This document shows, piece by piece, positions 28,515-36,248 of a stretch of 64,000 bases of DNA. Source of the DNA: a bacterium. GTDB lineage: Bacteria; Bacillota; Clostridia; Lachnospirales; Lachnospiraceae. Location: positions 37,023 through 101,022 of the forward strand of contig JAUNJY010000008.1 of NCBI GenBank assembly GCA_030535455.1. Direction: 5' to 3'. The position numbers and the translations under genes were made by a program. Below the pieces are notes generated by a model. It searched no databases, was not told the origin of the DNA, and worked only from the letters and a program-made list of their open reading frames with translations. Positions within the stretch are counted from its first letter, which is position 1, and every line of letters starts with the position of its first letter.

Positions 28515-28699
28515 ATATTATTTTTCTGTGCTGCTTGGAGCAGTCCTTGTTTGGGCATATCGATGATTTACCTTTCACGTCTGCCCAAATGCTCTGTCTT
28601 TCCGTGATTTCAAGTCATACTTTGGGGCGTTTGGTGAGTATTTATTTGTCTATGCCCAATCGGTCACAATTTGCCCCTTACCGTTTTTGATTGTATTAT

Positions 28700-29134
28700 C
28701 TATTTAATATTTTTTCTGATAAATGTTTCTAAATAAGAAAAGCCATCGGAACAATAGATATCCGTATTCAATAGCTCAAGCCCTTTTCGCATCTCATCTG
28801 TACCTTGCAAATCAGACTTAATTGTTTCAAGAATGCCAAACGTCTTCCATAGTGTCTCTAAATCCACCCGTTCCACCTTATTTTCTATACCATCTGTCTT
28901 ATACAAAATGTAGCTTGCATACAGTTCACACATTATGCCATCCAAATCCGAAATATCCTTGCTTTCCTTATATAAATTAGCACTCTCTAATGCGCGACTA
29001 ATGGAATTCTTTATCTTAGTTTCACTATCTGTTATGATCTTATGTTTTTGATATTGTGTACCGATCACTATGCCGATTATTATCGCAAGTATAAGTAAAC
29101 CGGTAACTACTATGTACGTCTTTTTTCCATTCAT
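28700..29134 (-). CDS. Small membrane-anchored protein of unknown function
   Basis: 144 residues with one N-terminal membrane helix (about 7-27, TGLLILAIIIGIVIG) and a helical, charged extracytoplasmic domain of about 115 residues. No lipobox and no recognised family. GGGGAGAG lies upstream of the ATG. It follows the CobW-like gene at 29220 after a terminator, so it may have its own promoter or depend on readthrough. Confidence 0.55.
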   Translation of the reverse strand: MNGKKTYIVVTGLLILAIIIGIVIGTQYQKHKIITDSETKIKNSISRALESANLYKESKDISDLDGIMCELYASYILYKTDGIENKVERVDLETLWKTFGILETIKSDLQGTDEMRKGLELLNTDIYCSDGFSYLETFIRKNIK

Positions 29135-29162
29135 ATATGCTCTCCCCTATCTCCTATAAATA

Positions 29163-29209
29163 AAAAGGCAGGATATTCAAGACTCTTACATCTAATATCC
29201 TGCCCTTTT
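29163..29209 (-). terminator. Rho-independent terminator of the CobW-like gene
   Basis: GGCAGGATAT and ATATCCTGCC form a perfect 10-bp stem followed by a T-run on the minus strand, 11 bp past the stop codon at 29220. Confidence 0.88.
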
Positions 29210-29219
29210 CATATTTAAA

Positions 29220-30164
29220 CTAGTTAAAGTAAACTAAGTCTTCTTCTGGTTTTTCAGCTCTTTCTACATTTGTTGCATATAGAACAGGGCCTTTGCCTTT
29301 ATATTCTTTACGGTATTCAATGCGAACATCTGCTTCTACCGTAACCCATTCTTTGTTTTGAAGCTGTTCTGCTTGATCTGAATGGCATACGAAACCGATA
29401 AATGCAATATCATCTGCACAGCAAGTCATTGCAAATCTACCTGGTACAAATACGTCTTTTGGGAAGTTGCGGTTTTTGTAAACAGTCGCTAAGAACTTCA
29501 CTTTTTTCTTTGCATATTTGTTTGGATGATCCATAGCATCCATGTACCAAGTACCGAAATCATAATCTTCTAATACGATTTCATCTGGACTGATGTCAAA
29601 TGGTAAATCATCCTCTGTTTCAGGTAATGGTGAACCATCTTCTGCTTCAAAGTAAACAGTAGCTTTACGGTTGAATGCGCGGATACTTCGTTTTGCAGCA
29701 CCTTTTTTCATATCTAACTTGCAACGGTTAAATACAACAAGGTCAGAGATTGCAACTTGGTCCATAAGAAGGGACTTCATATTGTTGTTGTACATTTCGT
29801 AAGTAGTTGCATCGATTGTCGTAATTACTTGAACTACTGGCCAATTCTTTGGAAGTACTTTCATTACTAACTCTTCAACTTTCCACATACCATTGTATTC
29901 AATTAATACACGTGCTGGCTTGTAGTGGCTTTCAAGGCTCTTAATAAATTCTGTAGTTAACTCTTCTTGTTCCTCTACAGTAACGATATCTACATTTGTC
30001 TTAGCAAGTGCAACTTCATCGTATTCTTCTACACCTTCTTCACAAAGGATGATTAATGTCTTTTCACCATCGATAAAATCTGGATCAGAAATGGTATCTC
30101 TGATGAAAGATGTCTTTCCACTTTCTAAAAATCCTGTAAATAGATAAACTGGTATTTCTTGCAT
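29220..30164 (-). CDS. CobW/G3E-type GTPase lacking the CxCC metal motif
   Basis: About 314 residues. P-loop GFLESGKTS at about residues 11-19, guanine-specificity-like VVFNRCKLD near 154, and a C-terminal CobW_C-like domain. The metal-binding GCxCC motif of G3E metallochaperones, present in the neighbour at 30273, is missing; only LCEEG occurs at the corresponding place. It may be a divergent partner or regulator rather than a metal-transfer GTPase. The start at 30164 is preferred because TAGGAG lies 5 nt upstream. The frame to 30182 has no such site. The two paralogues are consecutive and probably share regulation. Confidence 0.75.
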   Translation of the reverse strand: MQEIPVYLFTGFLESGKTSFIRDTISDPDFIDGEKTLIILCEEGVEEYDEVALAKTNVDIVTVEEQEELTTEFIKSLESHYKPARVLIEYNGMWKVEELVMKVLPKNWPVVQVITTIDATTYEMYNNNMKSLLMDQVAISDLVVFNRCKLDMKKGAAKRSIRAFNRKATVYFEAEDGSPLPETEDDLPFDISPDEIVLEDYDFGTWYMDAMDHPNKYAKKKVKFLATVYKNRNFPKDVFVPGRFAMTCCADDIAFIGFVCHSDQAEQLQNKEWVTVEADVRIEYRKEYKGKGPVLYATNVERAEKPEEDLVYFN

Positions 30165-30272
30165 ACTATCTCCTATCACCAATCAAGGTTGTCTAAATAT
30201 ATTATGAATGAGAAGAAACACGTCAGACGCATTCCTCCTCACTAAATTGTAACATATAATTATCGTTATTCT

Positions 30273-31388
30273 TTATACTACGTGGAATAAAGTTCCTAAG
30301 GCTTCTTTGTCGATATTTGTTCCGATTACACATAAACGGCCAATTACTTCAGGAGTACCTGTTCTAAGTTCATATTCACCTGGAACTAAATCGTAGTAGA
30401 TCCATTCTCCGTTTACATTTGGAACGATACCTTTCGCACGAAGGATTGTACCGTATTCTGTTGTATTTGCAAGCTTGTCTAAGATTTCTTTCATTTCTTC
30501 TGTTTCAAACTTATGAGGAGTTTCTACGCCCCAGCTTGTAAATACATCATCTGCATGATGATGATCGTGATCATGGTCATGTCCACATCCACAGCCTTCG
30601 CCATGTTCATGGTGATGATCGTGATCATGGTCATGTCCACATCCGCAGCCTTCTTCATGGTCGTGGTGATGTTCATGATCGTGATCATGTCCGCATCCAC
30701 AGCTTTCGCCATGTTCATGGTGGTGGTCGTGACCGTGGTCATGTCCGCATCCGCAAACTTTTTCTTCGCCCATTAATTCATCTACTAAAGAACGTGTTTG
30801 TTCCATCGCTTCAAGAATTTGTTTTCCGCTGATTTGTTCCCAAGGAGTTGTAACAACAGTTGCATCTGCATTATGTTCCTTGATTAATTTAACTGTTTGA
30901 AGTAATTTTTCTTCTGACATGTTTTGAGAACGGCTAAGAACGATTGTCTTTGCTGCTTCTACTTGGTTGTTGAAGAACTCACCAAAGTTTTTCATGTACA
31001 TTTTGCATTTTGTTGCATCTGCTACTGTTACTAAGCTGTTTAATTCTACGTCATCACGGTCAATTACATTTTGTACTGCCTTGATTACGTCTGATAACTT
31101 ACCAACGCCTGATGGCTCGATGATAATTCTGTCTGGTGTAAATTTATCTAATACTTCTACTAAGGCTTTGTCAAAATCACCAACTAAAGAACAACAGATA
31201 CAGCCTGAGTTCATTTCTGTAATTTCAACGCCTGCATCTTTTAAGAAGCCTCCGTCAATTCCGATTTCGCCAAACTCATTTTCGATTAAAACAAGTTTTT
31301 CGCCTTTAAAAGCTTCATCTAATAACTTCTTTATTAAAGTAGTCTTTCCTGCTCCAAGAAATCCTGAAAATATATCAATTTTTGTCAT
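30273..31388 (-). CDS. CobW/G3E metallochaperone GTPase with a His/Cys-rich repeat domain
   Basis: 371 residues. P-loop GFLGAGKTT near 9-17, E-N-E-F-G loop near 37, canonical metal site SGCICC near 61-66, and a CobW_C domain at about 290-371. Between them (about 210-281) are four 18-residue repeats of the pattern CGCGHDHDHDHHHEHGEG, giving dozens of His and eight Cys as a zinc, nickel or cobalt store. The DNA of this block (30547-30760) is a near-perfect 54-bp tandem repeat and could vary in copy number. Family members deliver zinc under limitation. The metal here is not proven. Start supported by CTGGAG. The upstream palindrome at 31442 suggests metal-dependent control. Confidence 0.85.
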   Translation of the reverse strand: MTKIDIFSGFLGAGKTTLIKKLLDEAFKGEKLVLIENEFGEIGIDGGFLKDAGVEITEMNSGCICCSLVGDFDKALVEVLDKFTPDRIIIEPSGVGKLSDVIKAVQNVIDRDDVELNSLVTVADATKCKMYMKNFGEFFNNQVEAAKTIVLSRSQNMSEEKLLQTVKLIKEHNADATVVTTPWEQISGKQILEAMEQTRSLVDELMGEEKVCGCGHDHGHDHHHEHGESCGCGHDHDHEHHHDHEEGCGCGHDHDHDHHHEHGEGCGCGHDHDHDHHHADDVFTSWGVETPHKFETEEMKEILDKLANTTEYGTILRAKGIVPNVNGEWIYYDLVPGEYELRTGTPEVIGRLCVIGTNIDKEALGTLFHVV

Positions 31389-31397
31389 AGTTTTCTC

Positions 31398-31418
31398 CAG
31401 TAACCCAATATGTTACTG
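31398..31418. promoter_or_regulatory. Inverted repeat in the leader of the His-rich CobW gene
   Basis: CAGTAAC (31398-31404) and GTTACTG (31412-31418) form a perfect 7-bp dyad with a 7-nt spacer, 10 bp upstream of the start codon and next to its ribosome binding site. It could be a hairpin limiting translation or a second operator. Confidence 0.4.
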
Positions 31419-31441
31419 AATAAACCTCCCTTCTCGTAAAA

Positions 31442-31466
31442 AATAGTTACTAACTATTCTATTATA
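31442..31466 (-). promoter_or_regulatory. Promoter -10 with overlapping palindromic operator candidate
   Basis: An extended -10 (TGC before TATAAT, 31461-31466 on the minus strand) is followed at once by the perfect 17-bp palindrome AATAGTTACTAACTATT (31442-31458). A repressor bound here would cover the transcription start of the metallochaperone operon. No good -35 is present, consistent with an extended -10 promoter. A Zur-type or other metalloregulator is a reasonable guess from the gene controlled, but the sequence is not a textbook Zur box. Confidence 0.5.
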
Positions 31467-31506
31467 GCACTTTTTCAACATTTTCACATGAAAATTTTTA
31501 TTATTT

Positions 31507-31960
31507 GATACAAGGGTCTAAAATGTTATGTTTCATGCTTGCATGAAAACAGAACATCTTAAGACCCGCTCCACATGAGAAAGTAGCCCGAATAGGGCGG
31601 ATTTCTCATGGGGATAGGATTGTGAGAGCTCTACGAGCGGAACAATCCGTCCGTATCAATTGATACAAGGGTCTAAAATGTTATGTTTCATGCTTGCATG
31701 AAAACAGAACATCTTAAGACCCGCTCCACATGAGAAAGTAGCCCGAATAGGGCGGATTTCTCATGGGGATAGGATTGTGAGAGCTCTACGAGCGGAACAA
31801 TCCGTCCGTATCAATTGATACAAGGGTCTAAAATGTTATGTTTCATGCTTGCATGAAAACAGAACATCTTAAGACCCGCTCCCCATGAGAAAGTAGCCCG
31901 AATAGGGCGGATTTTTCATGGGGGTAGGATTGTGGGAGCTCTTCGAGCGGAACAATCCGT
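31507..31960. repeat. 155-bp unit repeated three times in tandem
   Basis: Units start at 31507, 31662 and 31817. The first two are identical as read. The third is about 144 bp with a handful of substitutions and stops 2 bp from the pepP stop codon. Each unit has three hairpins, in copy 1 at 31514-31567 (GGGTCT/AGACCC outer arms), 31571-31613 (CATGAGAAA/TTTCTCATG with inner GCCC/GGGC) and 31617-31648 (GGATTGT/ACAATCC). No coding capacity. On the minus strand it forms the 3' region of pepP and lies upstream of the CobW promoter. Confidence 0.95.
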
Positions 31961-31962
31961 GT

Positions 31963-33753
31963 CTATATTTCTCTTGTATACTCTTTTAGCCATACTGCTT
32001 CATCGATGCTCATATATGGCAACAATGTTTCATATACCTTTTTGTGATATGCATTCAATCTTGCTTTTTCCACGCTTGACATAAGAGTGATATCCAATGC
32101 ATCTAAATCAATTGGTGCCATTGTGATATTTTCAAATTGCATAAATTGACCATACTCGTTCTTTGTTCCTTTTCGGCAAACCAACTCATTTTCAATACGG
32201 ATGCCATGGCTTCCTTCCACATAAACACCAGGTTCATCTGTAGTCACCATGCCTTCTTCCAATACAGCACTCTCGCTTCGGTTTGCTGCTGCCTTCCAGC
32301 GGAAGCCATTTGGAGATTCATGTACATTAAGAAGGTAGCCAACACCATGTCCGGTACCACAACGGTAATCAAGATCCAGATTCCAGATAGGTCCTCTTGC
32401 AAGGATATCTAAGTTTAACCCTGTACAGCCATGAAGGAATTTAGCATTTGCTAGATTAAGCATAGAATTTACCACTGCCGTAAAATGATGTCTCTGTTCT
32501 TCACATACTGGTCCAAGTGCCAACGTTCTGGTGATATCTGTGGTTCCCTCATAATACTGTCCGCCGGAGTCGATTAAGAGAAGTCCTTCTTTCTTAAGTA
32601 CAGCACAATCCTCTTCCTTGGCGCTATAGTGCATCATTGCTGCATTATCCTTATATGCACAGATTGTGTCAAAGCTAAGTTCAATAAATCCTTCCTGTGC
32701 CTTTCTGCACTCTTCTAGATAATCACTTGCTGTAACTTCTGTCATAGGAATCTTTCCGATGTTCTGCTTTACCCAGTACATAAACTTAGTAAATGCAACA
32801 CCATCCTTGATATGGGCTTGGATCAAATTATCCACTTCGATATCATTTTTGATTGCTTTCATCAAAATAGATGGATTATCGGCATTTACAACTCGTACTC
32901 CTTTAGGAATGCTCTTTACAATGGTATAATTCATGCGATTGCCATCATATAAGACAGCCTGTTCTTTGCCAATCTGTGCTACATAGTTATAAATCTCATT
33001 ATATCCATAGATTGTGACACCTAAACCGTCTAAATGCTCTTTTACTTCCTCTGTTAATTTCTTTTCATTTATAAATAAACATACTTCTTTTTCTGTAATG
33101 ACTAAATATGACAATACTACCGGGTTATATTCCACATCGTCCCCGCGAATGTTTAAGATCCAGGCAATATCATCAAGACTTGTTATGATGTGCACATTTG
33201 TTTGCTTACAAGCCATCTGCTCACGAATGCGGGCAATCTTATCCCCAGCATCTTCACCTGCATACTTTAACTCTAATACAAAGGTACTCTTTTCAGAAAG
33301 TGCTGGTCTGTCTGTCCAGATGGCATCTGTCAAGTCTTCTTTATATTGAATAGTAATGGATTTCTTTGCAAGTACGGCTTCTAACTTCTTACCGAAGCTT
33401 GCTGCAATCACACGTCCATCAAAACCGACGCAACTATTTTCTTCAAGCTCATCTAACAGAAATTCTTCAATGGTTGCGACACCGCTTTCCTGACTCTTGA
33501 ACAGTGCTATTTCGCTTCCCATCAATTCACGTTCTGCTTGAATATAATATCTTCCATCTGTCCATAAACCTGCTTTGTCCATGGTCACTACCAAGGTTCC
33601 TGCCGAACCTGTGAAGCCTGAAAAATATTTTCTTACTTGAAAATACTCTCCCACATATTCTGATTGATGAAAATCTGCAGTAGGAATAATATATGCATGT
33701 ATATTATGTTGTCTCATTAAGTGTCTTAACTGATTGATACGTTCTACGATCAT
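31963..33753 (-). CDS. pepP: Xaa-Pro aminopeptidase (M24 family)
   Basis: 596 residues with three parts: two creatinase-like N-terminal domains (about 1-300) and a pita-bread catalytic domain with metal ligands in LLIDSGGQYYEGTTDITRT (near 405-423), the GTGHGVG motif near 490 and later Glu residues (TTDEPGVY, IRIENE). This is the long, APP1-like form that releases N-terminal residues before proline. The start is the ATG at 33753 (MIVERINQL), with AAAGGAGG 6 nt upstream. The ATG two codons earlier would touch the ribosome binding site. Monocistronic, and its 3' end runs directly into the tandem repeats. Confidence 0.92.
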   Translation of the reverse strand: MIVERINQLRHLMRQHNIHAYIIPTADFHQSEYVGEYFQVRKYFSGFTGSAGTLVVTMDKAGLWTDGRYYIQAERELMGSEIALFKSQESGVATIEEFLLDELEENSCVGFDGRVIAASFGKKLEAVLAKKSITIQYKEDLTDAIWTDRPALSEKSTFVLELKYAGEDAGDKIARIREQMACKQTNVHIITSLDDIAWILNIRGDDVEYNPVVLSYLVITEKEVCLFINEKKLTEEVKEHLDGLGVTIYGYNEIYNYVAQIGKEQAVLYDGNRMNYTIVKSIPKGVRVVNADNPSILMKAIKNDIEVDNLIQAHIKDGVAFTKFMYWVKQNIGKIPMTEVTASDYLEECRKAQEGFIELSFDTICAYKDNAAMMHYSAKEEDCAVLKKEGLLLIDSGGQYYEGTTDITRTLALGPVCEEQRHHFTAVVNSMLNLANAKFLHGCTGLNLDILARGPIWNLDLDYRCGTGHGVGYLLNVHESPNGFRWKAAANRSESAVLEEGMVTTDEPGVYVEGSHGIRIENELVCRKGTKNEYGQFMQFENITMAPIDLDALDITLMSSVEKARLNAYHKKVYETLLPYMSIDEAVWLKEYTREI

Positions 33754-33891
33754 AAACATCCTCCTTTGTTCTTTTGGCTCTTCCTAGTTTTCATTATTCC
33801 CTAAAACAAGACTTAAAAAACGCCTTTATCCTACTATCTTAGCTTTTGTTACAATAAAAATCAAGTTTCTTACTTTTTCGCATTAAAAAAT

Positions 33892-33941
33892 AAGCCCTGT
33901 AAATGTGACATAAAACTATGTTTCTCATCTACAAGGCCTAT
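33892..33941 (-). terminator. Terminator-like hairpin after the FtsX-type ABC operon
   Basis: A stem near AAGCCCTGTAAATG pairs with CATCTACAAGGCCT, with an inner ACATA/TATGT element and a T-rich stretch on the minus strand. It begins 7 bp past the ABC gene stop codon. The stem has mismatches. Confidence 0.6.
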
Positions 33942-33947
33942 AATTAT

Positions 33948-34622
33948 TTATTTTTCACGTACAAGTGTGCCGTTCTCTAATCGGTAAATGGTATCAACCA
34001 ATTCTAATACTCGCTCGTCATGTGTAACCATGATTGCTGCCTTATTACGTTTTTTAGTTTCCTGACGTATTAGTTCAACTACCTGTCTTCCACGTTCTCC
34101 ATCCAGACTTGCTGTTGGCTCATCTGCAAGAATCACCTGTGGGTCATTCATAAATGCCCTTGCTATGGCAACACGTTGTTTTTGTCCGCCAGACATCTTA
34201 CTTGGGTATTTTTTCGACAAATCACCTAAACCTAAACTTTCAAGCATTTGCATTGGTGAAATCTTTTCTTTTGTTTTGCTCATATCCTGAACAAGCTTTA
34301 GCTGTTCTTCCACTGTTAGAAATGGAAGCAGCTGATGGTTTTGAAAGATAAATCCTATCTGCTCGCGACGAATATTAGTCCACTCTTTTTGCTTCTTCTC
34401 AGAAACAACAGTCTCTCCAATCTGTATACTTCCTTGATCTGGAGAAAGGAGCACTCCCATAATGGACAATAATGTACTCTTTCCTGAGCCTGATGGACCT
34501 ACAATCGCCACAAATTCTCCTTGTTTGACATTTAGTGATACTTTATTTAATACGGTAAAATCTTGTTCTCCGTCTTTATAACATTTTACAACATCTTTAA
34601 GTTGTACTGCATACTCATTCAT
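33948..34622 (-). CDS. ABC transporter ATP-binding protein (LolD/MacB/HrtA type)
   Basis: 224 residues. Walker A GPSGSGKST near 42-50, Q-loop FQNHQLLPF near 89, signature MSGGQKQR near 138, Walker B VILADEPTA near 158, His loop VTHDE. It overlaps the stop of the FtsX-like permease gene by one base. This class powers mechanotransmission-type exporters or lipoprotein and haem transporters rather than importers. No substrate-binding protein is encoded nearby. Confidence 0.9.
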   Translation of the reverse strand: MNEYAVQLKDVVKCYKDGEQDFTVLNKVSLNVKQGEFVAIVGPSGSGKSTLLSIMGVLLSPDQGSIQIGETVVSEKKQKEWTNIRREQIGFIFQNHQLLPFLTVEEQLKLVQDMSKTKEKISPMQMLESLGLGDLSKKYPSKMSGGQKQRVAIARAFMNDPQVILADEPTASLDGERGRQVVELIRQETKKRNKAAIMVTHDERVLELVDTIYRLENGTLVREK

Positions 34623-35713
34623 TATTCATTTCCCCCTATTGTGACAATTGGATCCACTTTGGCTACCTTTCTTGTCGAAACTAAACTACTTACAATCGCA
34701 ATGACCATAAATGCTGCAGAAACCACTGCTGCGGATTTTCCTTCTAGATAAAATGGCATGCCGGATGGAAGTACTTTTGACATTCCCCATACCAATGCAT
34801 TTGCAATTACCATACCAAAACAAGCAAGTAATGTAACTTGTCCAATAATCATAGTTGAGATTTCACTCATTTTCATACCAATTGCCTTTAACACGCCATA
34901 TTGTTTTTGTTTCTGGATTGTTATGATATAGAAGAATACCCCAAGGATTGCTGCCGAGATTACAACCAATACCCAGACAATCATGTTAATCGTTGTTTGT
35001 TCTGCTGAATATCCAGGAATTTTATTAATAATAGCAGCCTTGTCTGAAATTGTCACTCCGTCTACCTTGATAGCAGAAACATCACCATCTTGAATTGCTG
35101 CTGCATGATAGCTAAGCTGATATGCTGGGTTGATTTCTTTTCTGATTGCTGTATATGTGTCCACAGACATAAATCCAATTGAGGAATGTCCATAATACTG
35201 ATCATGAGTAAAACCTACAACTTTCATTGTAATGCCTGTCGATGCATCTGTAATTTCGTCGTTTAATGCAATTCCTTCGTCCTTGAAGCTGTCATCTAAT
35301 ACAATTGCATTCTCCACGTCTGCTTCTTCTAAGCTGATGCCTTCTGTAATGGCTGGTGCCAAAAAGCTTAAAGGATCAATTGCAAAATACGTAACATCAA
35401 TTTTGTTGTCACTATCTTTTGTCTTCAAATTCATTCTCTGAATATCTAATGTTGCTACATTTCCTGTTGCCTGTGCTCTAAGTTCTTCCACTTGTGCTGG
35501 CTCTAAGGATGAGATGGTAATTACGTTTTCTGCATTTTCATTTACTGCAAAATACTTTGCATCGGCGTTTTCAATTCCTGCACTTACTGCTCGTCCAAGT
35601 CCATTTGCAAGTCCTGACAAGAACAGTACCATAAATACCATTAATACTAGGATTGCTTCTACCATGACATATCTTGCCTTGTCATGCTTTAGTTCTTTCC
35701 ATGCTAATTTCAT
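34622..35713 (-). CDS. FtsX-like ABC permease (HrtB/DevC/MacB type)
   Basis: 363 residues: one N-terminal helix (about 19-40), a large extracytoplasmic domain (about 41-240) and three C-terminal helices (near 247-270, 290-312, 330-350), the four-helix FtsX/MacB plan. The N-terminus (MKLAWKELKHDKARYVMVE) is like HrtB or DevC exporters. Together with the ATPase it forms a dimeric exporter. The substrate is unknown, with haem, lipid, peptide and antimicrobial all possible. Upstream on the same strand lie two copies of the structured element (35836-36170), which could control it. Confidence 0.85.
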   Translation of the reverse strand: MKLAWKELKHDKARYVMVEAILVLMVFMVLFLSGLANGLGRAVSAGIENADAKYFAVNENAENVITISSLEPAQVEELRAQATGNVATLDIQRMNLKTKDSDNKIDVTYFAIDPLSFLAPAITEGISLEEADVENAIVLDDSFKDEGIALNDEITDASTGITMKVVGFTHDQYYGHSSIGFMSVDTYTAIRKEINPAYQLSYHAAAIQDGDVSAIKVDGVTISDKAAIINKIPGYSAEQTTINMIVWVLVVISAAILGVFFYIITIQKQKQYGVLKAIGMKMSEISTMIIGQVTLLACFGMVIANALVWGMSKVLPSGMPFYLEGKSAAVVSAAFMVIAIVSSLVSTRKVAKVDPIVTIGGNE

Positions 35714-35835
35714 TTTCTATTTTCCCCTTTTGTTTCTCATTAATTTTGTTGTTATTGATACTATATCAGGCTAATATGACCTGAATATGACTATTCTTAA
35801 TGAGAATTTTTCCCATTAACGAGAAATCACGAACA

Positions 35836-35988
35836 AAGTGTTTTGCTTGCAAAACACTCCGCGCCGAACGCGATCACGAAGTGATAAACTCCTTCCGCGT
35901 AAGTGCGCATCTTGGCTTTCTGGTTTTTAGAAAGCCTTTTTTAATACATAGGAGGCTTCTCGAAGAGAAGTTTCCTATGTATTAAAAA
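35836..35988 (-). repeat. Structured RNA-like element, copy A
   Basis: Read on the minus strand: a long hairpin with arms ATACATAGGA/TCCTATGTAT and an apex containing CTCTTCGAG, a second hairpin (GGCTTTCT/AGAAAGCC), then a compact core GCGCACTTA-CGCG-GAAGGAGTTT-ATCAC-TTC-GTGAT-CGCG-TTCGGCGC, and finally a GTGTTTTGC/GCAAAACAC hairpin that resembles a terminator. The fixed blocks recur in copies B and C, while the stems differ in sequence but still pair. It ends 123 bp upstream of the FtsX-like gene. Confidence 0.8.
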
Positions 35989-36017
35989 AGTGTCTTCGAC
36001 ACGCTCAACTCCCCTTC

Positions 36018-36170
36018 CCCTCAATCTTGAGGGAGAAAACACTTTGCCCGCGCCGAACCTGATCGCTCAAGCGACATCTTCCTTTCAGGTGAGTACGCAT
36101 TCTGCACCCGTTTTTTTCAGGGTGCTTTTTACTTTATAGGGAAGGGCTCGAAGAGAACTTTCTATAAAGT
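36018..36170 (-). repeat. Structured RNA-like element, copy B
   Basis: Same plan as copy A, 30 bp further upstream in the same orientation. The long hairpin has arms ACTTTATAG/CTATAAAGT, the second hairpin GCACCC/GGGTGC, and the core GCGTACTCA-CCTG-AAAGGAAGATG-TCGC-TTGA-GCGA-T-CAGG-TTCGGCGC. A CCCTCAA/TTGAGGG hairpin closes it. Stem 2 is CCTG/CAGG here against CGCG/CGCG in copy A, and stem 3 is TCGC/GCGA against ATCAC/GTGAT: compensatory differences. Confidence 0.8.
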
Positions 36171-36178
36171 AAAAAAAA

Positions 36179-36223
36179 GAGGTAAATGTCTATTGAGTAA
36201 AACTAATCAATAAACATTACCTC
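36179..36223 (-). terminator. Rho-independent terminator of the CAP-domain gene
   Basis: GAGGTAAATGTCTATTGA pairs with TCAATAAACATTACCTC, one bulged base, followed by eight T on the minus strand. It lies 26 bp past the stop codon at 36249 and separates that gene from element B. Confidence 0.9.
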
Positions 36224-36248
36224 TTTTATATATTGTAATTATACTACC

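Noticed and set aside
28493-28690. 65-codon plus-strand reading frame after the peroxiredoxin gene
   Set aside because: It starts inside the terminator-like hairpin, has odd composition and lacks a ribosome binding site.
30180-30245. Leader peptide upstream of the CobW-like gene at 29220 (18 codons after a GGAGG)
   Set aside because: The GGAGG is only 1-2 nt from the ATG, too close for initiation, and the peptide shows no regulatory codon run.
30513-30776. Plus-strand frame rich in Met and Val
   Set aside because: It is the antisense of the His-rich repeats of the CobW gene.
31507-31960. CRISPR array
   Set aside because: The repeating unit is a whole 155-bp block with no unique spacers, and no cas genes are nearby.
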